In this document: piece after piece, positions 15,068-22,992 of the stretch
Numbering within the stretch: the first letter of the stretch is position 1
Layout: each line of letters opens with the position of its first letter
Assembly: GCA_028700795.1 (NCBI GenBank)
Contig: JAQVRY010000015.1
Location: forward strand, 1 to 23,290
Origin: Tissierellia bacterium
Lineage (GTDB): Bacteria > Bacillota > Clostridia > Tissierellales > Sedimentibacteraceae
Length of the DNA: 23,290 bases
Direction of reading: 5' to 3'
Notes under the pieces: model-generated
Databases searched by the model: none
Told to the model about the DNA's origin: nothing
Seen by the model: only the letters and a program-made list of their open reading frames with translations
Position numbers and translations under genes: made by a program

Positions 15068-15102
15068 AACCCATACTAAATTAATGAAATTTTGGAGGCA
15101 CT

Positions 15103-16140
15103 ATGAAAAAAGGAAACCCGTATGGCACACACAGAGTGATTGAACCTAAAGGAGTGTTACCACAGCCGGCTTTGAAAATCGACAACACTATGGAAATATT
15201 CGACAATGAAATTCTTATAAATGTGCAGACATTAAATATTGACTCGGCAAGTTTCACACAAATTAATGATCAAGCCGGCGGAGATGAAGAAAAAATCAAA
15301 GAAATTATGAAAGGCATTGTTGCTGAAAGGGGAAAACATCAAAACCCTGTAACAGGTTCAGGTGGTATGTTAATTGGTACTATTGAACAAATAGGACCGG
15401 CACTAAAAACAAAAACAGATTTGAAGGTTGGAGACAAAATAGCAACAATGGTATCATTGTCACTGACTCCACTAATAATTGAAGAAATTTTAGAAGTAAG
15501 GAAAGATATTGACCAAGTTGATATCAAAGGAAAAGCAATATTATTCGAAAGCGGAATTTATGCAAAACTTCCGGATGATATACCCGAAAACCTTTCTTTG
15601 TCAGTGCTTGATGTAGCTGGAGCACCGGCGCAAACTCAGAAATTGGTCAAAGAAGGAGATACTGTCTTAGTTCTTGGAGGAGGAGGCAAATCAGGACTTT
15701 TATGCTTATATGAAGCAAAGAAGAAGGCAGGTCCCACAGGAAAAGTTATATGTTGGGCTCACAGGGAAGTATCACTAAATACAGTAAAAGAACTTGGGTT
15801 GGCAGATGTTTTAATATCAGGTGATGCTACAAATGCAATTGAAGTATACGATAAGATTATGGAAGCAACTGATGGACAATTATGTGACTTGGTAATAAGT
15901 GTAGTATCAAGACCAAATTGTGAAATGTCAGCAATACTTGCTACAAAGGACGAAGGAACAGTTTACTTCTTCAGCATGGCTACCAGCTTTACAAAAGCAG
16001 CATTAGGAGCTGAAGGTGTTGGCAAAGACATTAACATGATAGTTGGAAACGGTTATACTAAGGGGCACTCTGAAACTGCGCTTCAGGTAATGAGAGAAAG
16101 CAAAGGATTAAGAGAATTATTCACAAAATTATATGCATAA
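15103..16140 (+). CDS. kdd: L-erythro-3,5-diaminohexanoate dehydrogenase
   Basis: The product is 345 residues, the length of known Kdd enzymes. It opens with the recognisable YGTHRVIEPKGVLPQPALKI. A nucleotide-binding glycine loop follows at 188-198 (VLVLGGGGKSG) within a medium-chain dehydrogenase-like fold. It oxidises 3,5-diaminohexanoate to 5-amino-3-oxohexanoate with NAD(P)+ and releases ammonia. This is the step after lysine 5,6-aminomutase in clostridial lysine fermentation. GGAGG precedes the ATG. It is first in an operon with kamA-E and follows a sigma-54 promoter. The genes for the next steps, kce and kal, are not in the window. Confidence 0.93.
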   Translation: MKKGNPYGTHRVIEPKGVLPQPALKIDNTMEIFDNEILINVQTLNIDSASFTQINDQAGGDEEKIKEIMKGIVAERGKHQNPVTGSGGMLIGTIEQIGPALKTKTDLKVGDKIATMVSLSLTPLIIEEILEVRKDIDQVDIKGKAILFESGIYAKLPDDIPENLSLSVLDVAGAPAQTQKLVKEGDTVLVLGGGGKSGLLCLYEAKKKAGPTGKVICWAHREVSLNTVKELGLADVLISGDATNAIEVYDKIMEATDGQLCDLVISVVSRPNCEMSAILATKDEGTVYFFSMATSFTKAALGAEGVGKDINMIVGNGYTKGHSETALQVMRESKGLRELFTKLYA

Positions 16141-16159
16141 AAAGTATATAAGTCAAACT

Positions 16160-16200
16160 AAGCAACATGTCATTCACTTGGTGAATGACATATGTTGCTT
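16160..16200. promoter_or_regulatory. Long hairpin between kdd and kamA
   Basis: AAGCAACATGTCATTCAC and its inverted partner GTGAATGACATATGTTGCTT form an 18-bp stem with a 2-nt bulge and a TTG loop. No U-run follows (GTTATAATA comes next), so it is not a classical terminator. In an operon it may act as an RNA processing or stability element, or attenuate transcription between kdd and kamA. Confidence 0.6.
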
Positions 16201-16226
16201 GTTATAATATTTAAGGAGGTAGAAAT

Positions 16227-17477
16227 ATGGCTTATTATAATGAAATCGAGCTTTGGAAAGACGTTAAGCCTGAAGAGTGGAATGACTGGAGATGGCAGGT
16301 AGAAAACAGAATAGACTCTGTGGAGAAAATAAAAAAAATAATTAACATTACCAAACAGGAAGAAGAAGATATCAACAAGGTATTGGAAAAATTCAGAATG
16401 GGTATAACACCATATTATGCAGCCCATATGGATAAGGATGACCCGAGAGACCCCATAAGAATGCAGGCAGTACCTACATTTGCAGAAACACATAGAAGTG
16501 ATGCAGACATGATTGACCCATTGCACGAGGATGAAGATTCACCGGTACCGGGATTAACTCACCGTTATCCAGACAGAGTATTGTTCTTAATAACTGATCA
16601 ATGCTCAATGTATTGCAGACATTGTACAAGAAGAAGATTTGCAGGACAGAGCGATGATGAAGTAGGAATGGAAAATATCGACAAATGTATTGAGTATGTC
16701 AGAAATACTCCACAAGTAAGAGATGTATTGCTGTCAGGCGGAGACTGTTTGTTAGTATCAGACAAAAAATTAGAATATATTATCAGCAAATTAAGAGAAA
16801 TCCCACATGTGGAAATTGTACGTTTAGGCTCGAGAACACCGGTTGTTTTGCCCCAGCGTATTACAGATGACTTGGTAAATATGCTTAAAAAATACCATCC
16901 GATTTGGCTTAATACTCACTTCAACCATCCCAAGGAATTTACGCCGGAAGCAATGGAAGCCTTAAGAAAGTTAGCTGATGCAGGTATTCCTTTAGGAAAC
17001 CAAACAGTATTGTTAAGGGGAGTTAATGACTGCCCGCATATTATGAGAGAATTGGTTCATCAGCTTGTTATGAACAGAGTAAGACCATATTATATTTATC
17101 AATGCGACCTTTCACTTGGAATTGAACATTTTAGAACACCTGTTGCAAAGGGAATTGAAATAATAGAAAGCTTACGAGGACATACTTCAGGTTTCTGCGT
17201 ACCTACATTTGTTGTTGATGCACCCGGAGGCGGAGGAAAAACACCTGTAGGACCTGATTATGTATTGTCACGCTCAGCACACAAATTGATTTTAAGAAAC
17301 TTTGAAGGTGTTATTACCACATACACAGAGCCGGATATACCTGAATTGGAATGCCAATGCGATGTATGTCAAGGAAAGAAATCAGATCCGCTGACAGGAG
17401 TTGCAGGACTTCTGCAAGGAAATGACTTAGCACTTGAACCCACAAAATTGGCAAGAAGAGACAGAACACACAAATAG
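16227..17477 (+). CDS. kamA: L-lysine 2,3-aminomutase
   Basis: The product is 416 residues, matching the well-studied Clostridium subterminale enzyme with a constant +1 offset. The radical-SAM cluster cysteines are 126, 130 and 133 (CSMYCRHC). The PLP lysine is Lys338 (PGGGGKTPV). Asp294 and Asp331 correspond to the substrate-binding aspartates. Cys269 with Cys376, Cys378 and Cys381 (ECQCDVC) matches the zinc site. It converts L-lysine to beta-lysine, using SAM, PLP and a 4Fe-4S cluster, the first step of lysine fermentation. AAGGAGG precedes the ATG. It follows kdd by 86 bp and leads the kam genes. Confidence 0.97.
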   Translation: MAYYNEIELWKDVKPEEWNDWRWQVENRIDSVEKIKKIINITKQEEEDINKVLEKFRMGITPYYAAHMDKDDPRDPIRMQAVPTFAETHRSDADMIDPLHEDEDSPVPGLTHRYPDRVLFLITDQCSMYCRHCTRRRFAGQSDDEVGMENIDKCIEYVRNTPQVRDVLLSGGDCLLVSDKKLEYIISKLREIPHVEIVRLGSRTPVVLPQRITDDLVNMLKKYHPIWLNTHFNHPKEFTPEAMEALRKLADAGIPLGNQTVLLRGVNDCPHIMRELVHQLVMNRVRPYYIYQCDLSLGIEHFRTPVAKGIEIIESLRGHTSGFCVPTFVVDAPGGGGKTPVGPDYVLSRSAHKLILRNFEGVITTYTEPDIPELECQCDVCQGKKSDPLTGVAGLLQGNDLALEPTKLARRDRTHK

Positions 17478-17540
17478 CAATGAACAATGAACATTTAGCA
17501 GTGAACATGGGTAATGTCATTGCTATGAATAACCGTTAGT

Positions 17541-17609
17541 GTCATTCTGAACGCAGTGAAGAATCTAATCTTTTAAGATATGAGATCCTTCGCTTACACT
17601 TAGGATGAC
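17541..17609. repeat. REP-like palindromic repeat, paired copies in inverted orientation
   Basis: The left half starts GTCATTCTGAACGCAGTGAA (17541) and ends in GAATCT. The right half is its near-inverse, AGATCCTTCGCTTACACTTA then GGATGAC. The 69-bp element can fold into one long imperfect hairpin in the kamA-kamB gap. It shares its core with 3906-3935 and 20276-20313. Just upstream, 17477-17525 has imperfect direct repeats of AGCARTGAACA type. The same gap has no clear promoter. Confidence 0.75.
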
Positions 17610-17653
17610 TAGATGATTAAATGTTCAATCTATACATTATAAGAGGAATTTTT

Positions 17654-18682
17654 ATGAGATTAATTGAAACAATAAAACAGAATAATTATGAAACTGTGTC
17701 CATAATAGGTCTTGCAAAGAATGCAGGAAAGACAGTGACACTCAATTATCTCATAGAAGAAGCAATAAACCTAAATATTAAAACAGGCATTACTTCAACA
17801 GGTCGTGACGGTGAAAATACAGATTTAGTAACAAAAATACAAAAGCCTGCAATTTTAGTAACTGAAGGAATGTATGTTGCCACGGCTAAGAAAACACTGA
17901 TGCTTTCAACCGCCAAGGCTGAAATATTGGAAACTACGGGAATATCAACTGCCATGGGCGAAGTAATAATTATAAGGGTGAGACAAAAAGGCAATATACA
18001 GATTGCCGGACCTGTCACCGCAAAAGATATGAAATATGTTGCGGAACGCCTTAAACATTACGGAGCAGAAGTGGTATTCATAGATGGAGCAATAGACAGG
18101 AAAGCTGTTTCATCTCCGGCTATTACAGATGCATGCGTTATTGCGACAGGTGCTGTACTAAGCAGAGATATGAAAAAGGTTTTAGAAAAGACTGCCCATG
18201 CTGTGGAATGCTGCTCCCTTACAGGAACGGATGAACATGTTAAGAATATCGTTCGGAAAGTAAATAAAACATGCATCATATCAGAAGAAGGTAAAGCAGT
18301 TGTTCCCGATATTAAAACAAGTATTACAGGCGGCAAAAAAATAAGTGAAATGATTGACGAAAAAACGACTCATGTGTTTATTAAAGGTGCAGTCACATCT
18401 GCTCTTTTGAAAGAACTATGGGAAAACAAATATTTAAGAGGCATTAAACTAATAATAGAAGACGGAACGAAAATATTTACGGATATAAATATGTGGAATG
18501 AAATGAGAAAAAAAGGTCTTAAAGTTGAAGCTATGAATACAATAAATGTTCTGGCAGTGACTTTAAATCCCATATCTCCGGAAGGATATTTCTTTGACAG
18601 TGAAGTTTTAAAAGAAAATATGAAAAAAGTCCTTCCGAGAATAAAAATTGTTGATGTGGTGTCGGGCGGTGATGAAGATTGA
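17654..18682 (+). CDS. kamB: KamB, proposed lysine 5,6-aminomutase reactivase subunit
   Basis: I chose the ATG at 17654 because GAGGAA lies 6 nt before it; an ATG 33 bases upstream has none. The product is 342 residues. It opens with a P-loop (GLAKNAGKT, residues 19-27) in a Rossmann-like context, and no membrane segments are seen. Genes of this type lie beside kamC, kamD and kamE in lysine fermenters, and the pair KamB/KamC has been proposed to reactivate the B12-dependent aminomutase. The glutamate mutase MutL and diol dehydratase reactivases are analogous in role but not the same family. The stop overlaps the kamC start by 4 bp. Assignment rests on position and overall character; the biochemical role is inferred. 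Confidence 0.82.
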   Translation: MRLIETIKQNNYETVSIIGLAKNAGKTVTLNYLIEEAINLNIKTGITSTGRDGENTDLVTKIQKPAILVTEGMYVATAKKTLMLSTAKAEILETTGISTAMGEVIIIRVRQKGNIQIAGPVTAKDMKYVAERLKHYGAEVVFIDGAIDRKAVSSPAITDACVIATGAVLSRDMKKVLEKTAHAVECCSLTGTDEHVKNIVRKVNKTCIISEEGKAVVPDIKTSITGGKKISEMIDEKTTHVFIKGAVTSALLKELWENKYLRGIKLIIEDGTKIFTDINMWNEMRKKGLKVEAMNTINVLAVTLNPISPEGYFFDSEVLKENMKKVLPRIKIVDVVSGGDED

Positions 18683-20274
18683 ATAGCTTTATGACAGAAA
18701 ATACAATGAAGAATATAAATTTCGATTATATTTTTAATGAAATAAGACCAATTACAGAATACGGAATAAGGGCAAAACAGGAAGCTAAGCCTTTTATAAA
18801 AGGTCAGGAGGCAGACCTTAAGACAGAGTTCAATAAAATAAGGGCATTTATTGAAAGCAGACAAAGGCGCGACCTAATTGATGTTTTAAAACACACTAAA
18901 AATATTTTTGAAACCATCCATAGGGCAAAAAGCAATCAGGTTCTTGACGAAGTAGAATTATTTGAAATAAAAAACTTTCTGATTTTAGTCGAAAAGATAG
19001 ATAAAATTTTAAGAGGCATTTCAGATACTGATTTAAAGCTATTGCAATTAACGCCCCTGCCACAACTATATGAAGAACTTGATCCCGCTCATGAAAGATT
19101 AAACACATTTTATATTTACGACGAATATTCACAAAAATTAAAAGAAATTCGTAATGAAAAAAGACAGACTGAGAAGACTATACGATTATTAAAGAAAAAA
19201 ATTAAAGAAGAAATACAAGAAAAGTATAATATTAGGTTAAATTTAAAGAATGAAGTAGCAATAAGCAAGTCACAAAAAGAAAGAATCGATGAGCTGAACA
19301 AGGAAGTTAATTTAAGAGTATCCGGTGAAAATTATTTAAATATTATTTTTAAAATCAAGAATACTGATGAAATAGATAAGTTAGAGAAGAAATACGAAGA
19401 ACTCACCTATGAAGAAGATGATGAAGAATACAAAATTCGACAAAATATCTCCGGGTCTATAAAAGAATACAGCGATATTTTGCAAAAAAACACAAAAACT
19501 ATAGGTGAAATTGACTATCTTATTGCAAAAGCAAATTATGCACAAAAAACCGGCTCCATTGAGCCGGAAATAATTAATGAGCTGCAAATTACAATTAAAG
19601 ACGGCAGAAACCTTAAACTTGAAAAAACATTGAAAGAAAAACATATTCAATATGTTCCTATTGATTTAAACCTTAATAAAAATGTGTCTTGCATAACAGG
19701 GGCAAACATGGGGGGGAAAACCGTAACCCTTAGGATGATAGGTCAAATTGCAGCAATGGCGAGTTTTGGAATGTTTGTACCCTGTGAATATGCAAGACTA
19801 TGTCTTTTTGAACACATATTTATTTCTGCAGGTGATAATCAGTCCATTGAAAAGGGTCTTAGTACCTTTGGAGCAGAAATGGTTAATCTAAAAGAAGCTA
19901 TAAAAAGTTCCGACCGCAGATGTCTCATTTTAATTGATGAGCTGGCAGGAGGTACTAATCCAAAGGAAGGTTATGCAATTACGAAGGCAGTAGTAAATTA
20001 TCTTAAAAACAAGGATTGTATAACAGTACTCACAACTCATTATGATAATGTTGCAAATGATGAGGGCATAAAAAATTTACAGGTTAAAGGGCTTAATCTT
20101 CCTGATGAGACTGATTTGAGCAAAACGGACAACATAGAGTACGTTCAAAAATACATGGATTACAGGCTTATAGAAGTGAAATATTCTAGTGATATTCCGA
20201 AAGATGCCTTAAAGATAGCAAAAATGGCAGGCATAGACGAAGAAATCATCAAGGATGCAGAAAGATATTTATAA
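18679..20274 (+). CDS. kamC: KamC, MutS-like ATPase, proposed lysine 5,6-aminomutase reactivase
   Basis: The product is 531 residues if it starts at the TTG at 18679, which follows GGTGA by 6 nt and overlaps the kamB stop (TTGA). An in-frame ATG at 18691 lacks a clear site. Residues 1-320 are helical and charged, with likely coiled coils near 150-215 and 260-290. The C-terminal part is a MutS-family ATPase: Walker A GANMGGKT (341-348), then STFGAEMVNLKEAI, Walker B LILIDELAGGTNPKEG and the TTHYDN switch. The mismatch-recognition domain of MutS is absent, so DNA repair is unlikely. Its fixed place between kamB and kamD supports a role in exchanging damaged cobalamin on KamDE. Confidence 0.88.
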   Translation: MNSFMTENTMKNINFDYIFNEIRPITEYGIRAKQEAKPFIKGQEADLKTEFNKIRAFIESRQRRDLIDVLKHTKNIFETIHRAKSNQVLDEVELFEIKNFLILVEKIDKILRGISDTDLKLLQLTPLPQLYEELDPAHERLNTFYIYDEYSQKLKEIRNEKRQTEKTIRLLKKKIKEEIQEKYNIRLNLKNEVAISKSQKERIDELNKEVNLRVSGENYLNIIFKIKNTDEIDKLEKKYEELTYEEDDEEYKIRQNISGSIKEYSDILQKNTKTIGEIDYLIAKANYAQKTGSIEPEIINELQITIKDGRNLKLEKTLKEKHIQYVPIDLNLNKNVSCITGANMGGKTVTLRMIGQIAAMASFGMFVPCEYARLCLFEHIFISAGDNQSIEKGLSTFGAEMVNLKEAIKSSDRRCLILIDELAGGTNPKEGYAITKAVVNYLKNKDCITVLTTHYDNVANDEGIKNLQVKGLNLPDETDLSKTDNIEYVQKYMDYRLIEVKYSSDIPKDALKIAKMAGIDEEIIKDAERYL

Positions 20275-20275
20275 T

Positions 20276-20329
20276 GTCATCCTGAGCGTAAGCGAAGGAT
20301 CCATAACAATGACGAGGGCTTTGCCCTCG
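20276..20329 (+). repeat. REP-like repeat, copy 3, with an adjoining GC-rich hairpin
   Basis: GTCATCCTGAGCGTAAGCGA then AGGATCC (20276-20302) shares its core with 3906-3935 and 17541-17609 and starts 1 nt after the kamC stop. It ends in the inverted ATGAC at 20309-20313. A perfect 7-bp stem CGAGGGC-TTT-GCCCTCG (20313-20329) follows, 7 bp before the kamD ribosome binding site (AAGGAGG). No U-run follows, so termination is unlikely. The hairpin could protect the kamD message or limit movement of RNA decay. Confidence 0.7.
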
Positions 20330-20350
20330 AATTGAATGTAAGGAGGAATT

Positions 20351-21907
20351 ATGGAAAGCAAATTAAATCTCAACCCTCGATTAATTGATAGTGCCCGTAC
20401 TGCAGCAAGGAATATTGCAGACGATGTACAGAATTTTATCGACAAAAATACAACTGTTACAGTCGAAAGAACAGTTGCACGTCTCATGGGGGTAGATGGC
20501 GTTGATGAAATAGAAAAACCCCTTCCCAATGTGCTGATAGACGCTATTAAAGAGGGCGGCGGATTATCCAGAGGGGCAGCGTTTTGGATAGGAAATGCAA
20601 TTGTTAATACTGGAAAAACACCGCAGGAAATAGCAGAAAAAGTAAGCTCCGGAGAAATTGATATCACAAGACTGCCAATTGCTGATGAAAATAAAATTAT
20701 GGAAGCAGTTTACAGCACTGCAAAGCAAATGGTCGAAAGAATAAAAAACAGCAGAGCAAAAAGAGACGAATACTTAAATTCAATCGGTGAAGGAAGAAAG
20801 CCATATTTGTATGTAATAGTTGCAACAGGAAATATTTATGAGGATGTTTTGCAGGCACAGGCAGCTGCAAAGCAAGGTGCCGATATAATTGCCGTTATCA
20901 GAACAACGGCTCAAAGCTTGTTGGATTATGTTCCTTATGGACCTACAACTGAAGGTTTTGGCGGAACATATGCAACTCAGGAAAACTTCAGAATAATGCG
21001 TAAAGCTCTTGATGAGGTTGGAGAAGAAGTAGGAAGATATATTCGTCTTTGCAACTATTGTTCAGGTCTTTGCATGCCTGAAATAGCAGCAATGGGGGCG
21101 TTAGAAAGGCTTGACGTAATGCTTAACGATGCTCTTTACGGAATTCTTTTCAGAGATATTAACATGCAAAGAACATTGGTTGACCAATACTTTTCAAGAA
21201 TAATAAACGGCTTTGCAGGCATTATCATAAATACAGGAGAAGACAACTACCTGACTACATCAGATGCCTATGAAGAAGCTCACACCGTATTGGCATCACA
21301 GTTTATTAACGAACAATTTGCATTAAAAGCAGGACTTCCCGAGGAACAAATGGGTCTCGGCCACGCTTTTGAAATGAATCCAATGTTGGAAAACGGCTTC
21401 TTGTACGAATTGGCTCAAGCCCAGATGGCAAGAGAAATATTCCCAGAGGCACCACTTAAATATATGCCGCCAACAAAATTTATGACAGGAAATATATTCA
21501 GAGGACATTTGCAGGATGCAATGTTTAATTTATTATCTATATGGACTCATCAGGGAATTCAATTGTTAGGGATGCCTACGGAAGCAATTCACACACCGCA
21601 TCTTCAAGACAGAATGCTTTCAATAGAAAATGCACAGTATATTTTCAATAATGCTCGTGAAATAGGCAATGAAGTCGAATACAAAAAGGACGGAATAATT
21701 CAGAAAAGAGCACAGGAAGTGCTGGCCAAAGCTGAAGAGCTGCTAAAGGATATTGAAGAGGAAGGAATATTCGATACAATTGAAAAAGGTAAATTTGGTG
21801 GTGTAAAAAGAAGCTTTACCGGCGGCAAAGGGTTGAAAGGCGTTGTTGAAAAAGACGAAAAATACTTTAACCCATTTATTGATTTAATGTTGGGGGGTGC
21901 AAAATAA
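20351..21907 (+). CDS. kamD: Lysine 5,6-aminomutase, alpha subunit
   Basis: The product is 518 residues, the size of the alpha subunit of Clostridium/Acetoanaerobium sticklandii lysine 5,6-aminomutase. Recognisable stretches include VIRTTAQSLLDYVPYGPTTE and FGGTYATQENFRIMRKALDE (about 180-220), which form the PLP-binding TIM-barrel region in the family. With KamE it moves the terminal amino group of D-lysine or beta-lysine from C6 to C5 using adenosylcobalamin and PLP; on beta-lysine it gives 3,5-diaminohexanoate. AAGGAGG lies 5-6 nt before the ATG. The stop overlaps the kamE start (TAATG), fitting equal subunit synthesis. Confidence 0.96.
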   Translation: MESKLNLNPRLIDSARTAARNIADDVQNFIDKNTTVTVERTVARLMGVDGVDEIEKPLPNVLIDAIKEGGGLSRGAAFWIGNAIVNTGKTPQEIAEKVSSGEIDITRLPIADENKIMEAVYSTAKQMVERIKNSRAKRDEYLNSIGEGRKPYLYVIVATGNIYEDVLQAQAAAKQGADIIAVIRTTAQSLLDYVPYGPTTEGFGGTYATQENFRIMRKALDEVGEEVGRYIRLCNYCSGLCMPEIAAMGALERLDVMLNDALYGILFRDINMQRTLVDQYFSRIINGFAGIIINTGEDNYLTTSDAYEEAHTVLASQFINEQFALKAGLPEEQMGLGHAFEMNPMLENGFLYELAQAQMAREIFPEAPLKYMPPTKFMTGNIFRGHLQDAMFNLLSIWTHQGIQLLGMPTEAIHTPHLQDRMLSIENAQYIFNNAREIGNEVEYKKDGIIQKRAQEVLAKAEELLKDIEEEGIFDTIEKGKFGGVKRSFTGGKGLKGVVEKDEKYFNPFIDLMLGGAK

Positions 21908-22665
21908 TGGAAGGTATACAGAAAGCAGACTTAACGAAAATTAAACCATATGGCGATACATTAAATGACGGAATGGTTCAAATGAGCTTTACATTGCCTG
22001 TTCCATACGGAGATGAAGCAAGCGAAGCAGCGAAACAATTGGTATCTAAAATGGGATTTGAATCTCCGGCAGTTGTATTTTCCAAGGACTTAGGAGTAGG
22101 CTACACATATTTCATAATGTATGGAAAGTGTACCCATACAGTTGATTATACCAACATTGAAGTACCAAAGATAACTATGGAATATATGGAAAGAGAAGAA
22201 GTTGAAGATTATATCAAGAAAAATATCAAGCGTGACATAGTGATTGTAGGAGCATGCACAGGCACGGATGCTCACACCGTAGGAATAGATGCCATAATGA
22301 ATATGAAGGGCTTTGACGGTAATTACGGACTTGAAAGATACAAGGGCATTGAAGCAATCAACATGGGCAGCCAGGTACCAAATGAAGAAATTATTGCAAA
22401 GGCTATTGAAGTGAAGGCAGATGCAATATTAGTATCCCAAGTAGTTACACAGAAAAACGTCCATATTGCCAACCTGACACAATTAGTTGAAATGATGGAA
22501 GCAGAAGGACTCAGGGATAAAATAATTTTAATTTGCGGCGGACCTCGTTTAAACCACGAACTTGCACAGGAATTAGGATATGATGCAGGTTTTGGAACAG
22601 GAAGCTATGCTAACCATGTGGCAACATTTGTAGTAAATCAAATTGTGGAAAGAAATATGATATAA
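21907..22665 (+). CDS. kamE: Lysine 5,6-aminomutase, beta subunit (cobalamin-binding)
   Basis: The product is 252 residues. The B12 motif DAHTVG is at 121-126, with His123 as the cobalt ligand in the base-off/His-on mode. Lys134 stands 11 residues after that His, the same spacing as His133 and Lys144 of the A. sticklandii enzyme, whose Lys144 binds PLP. A Rossmann-like cobalamin domain continues to the end, including ADAILVSQVVTQKNVHI and ILICGGPRLNHELAQELGYD. It starts 1 base inside the kamD stop. It is the last gene of the operon, followed 10 bp later by a GC-rich hairpin. Confidence 0.96.
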   Translation: MEGIQKADLTKIKPYGDTLNDGMVQMSFTLPVPYGDEASEAAKQLVSKMGFESPAVVFSKDLGVGYTYFIMYGKCTHTVDYTNIEVPKITMEYMEREEVEDYIKKNIKRDIVIVGACTGTDAHTVGIDAIMNMKGFDGNYGLERYKGIEAINMGSQVPNEEIIAKAIEVKADAILVSQVVTQKNVHIANLTQLVEMMEAEGLRDKIILICGGPRLNHELAQELGYDAGFGTGSYANHVATFVVNQIVERNMI

Positions 22666-22674
22666 CATTTCATG

Positions 22675-22703
22675 AGGTGCCAGCACCTTTCATTGGCACC
22701 TTT
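22675..22703 (+). terminator. Hairpin after kamE, probable operon end
   Basis: AGGTGCCA (22675-22682) and TGGCACCT (22694-22701) form a perfect 8-bp stem around an 11-nt loop. A shorter alternative GGTGC-CA-GCACC also exists. The U-run after it is weak (TTTCATTATT), so termination may be partial. The GGTGCCA...TGGCACC design also resembles a common clostridial intergenic repeat. Confidence 0.5.
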
Positions 22704-22716
22704 CATTATTGTAATA

Positions 22717-22878
22717 TTAACTGAGCCATGTTTTTTCATCCTCCGGTTTTTTGTTTGTCGCAACTACATTATAACCGAACGGATGAGACATGGTCTCTTT
22801 ATTTTTCTAATTTACACCATTAGAAGGGCATAACTCGAATTTAATCGTACCTGAATTGGCTACTGTTAAGGGGTCACT
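22717..22878 (-). pseudogene. Possible decayed coding fragment (or chance small ORF)
   Basis: One minus-strand frame stays open from AGT at 22878 to TAA at 22717, with a single in-frame TAG at 22809-22807. The pieces read SDPLTVANSGTIKFELCPSN then GVN, and after the stop MSHPFGYNVVATNKKPEDEK then TWLS. The ATG at 22791 could start a 24-residue peptide, but its ribosome binding site is weak. I do not recognise the sequence. It is the only coding-like signal in the 327-bp gap after kamE. Confidence 0.25.
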
Positions 22879-22900
22879 TCAAAACATCGTCAAAAAATTA

Positions 22901-22928
22901 TTGAATTATTAACAGTTTTTGGTATAAT
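22901..22928 (+). promoter_or_regulatory. Sigma-A promoter of the downstream membrane protein gene
   Basis: TTGAAT (22901-22906) and a perfect TATAAT (22923-22928) are 16 nt apart, about 65 nt before the next ATG. A second -35-like TTGACC at 22946-22951 has only a poor -10 partner. Confidence 0.65.
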
Positions 22929-22992
22929 CAAATTAGAATTAATACTTGACCTTATTGTTGTTAATATATAAAAAACTATAAACAGGTTATTT

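Larger units (their letters stand above)
14768..15102. other. Regulatory region between murI and kdd (335 bp, no gene)
   Basis: No coding potential is seen. From the murI side it holds a G/C-rich repeat-like element (14785-14808, GGGGACATATTAAGGGGTGC then CCCC), an AT-rich stretch and a 14-bp dyad (14937-14950). A sigma-54 promoter (15022-15037), a leader inverted repeat (15051-15067) and the kdd ribosome binding site GGAGG follow. I could not place a convincing murI promoter. Confidence 0.65.

Noticed and set aside
14768..15102. Lysine or cobalamin riboswitch upstream of the lysine operon
   Set aside because: The predicted leader is only about 54 nt and shows no riboswitch-like conserved boxes; a sigma-54 promoter explains the region better.
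17477..17525. AGCAATGAACAATGAACATT-like direct repeats as a tandem repeat locus
   Set aside because: Only two to three imperfect units are present, too few to call anything beyond low-complexity intergenic DNA.
18370..18864. A 164-codon minus-strand frame across the kamB/kamC junction
   Set aside because: It overlaps two convincing genes on the other strand; its translation is a Phe/Cys/Ser-rich mixture typical of an antisense shadow.
18679..20274. KamC as a DNA mismatch-repair MutS/MutS2
   Set aside because: There is no mismatch-recognition domain and no Smr nuclease tail, and the gene is fixed between kamB and kamD.
20269..20667. Minus-strand 132-codon frame at the start of kamD
   Set aside because: It is antisense to the conserved KamD N-terminus and has no ribosome binding site.
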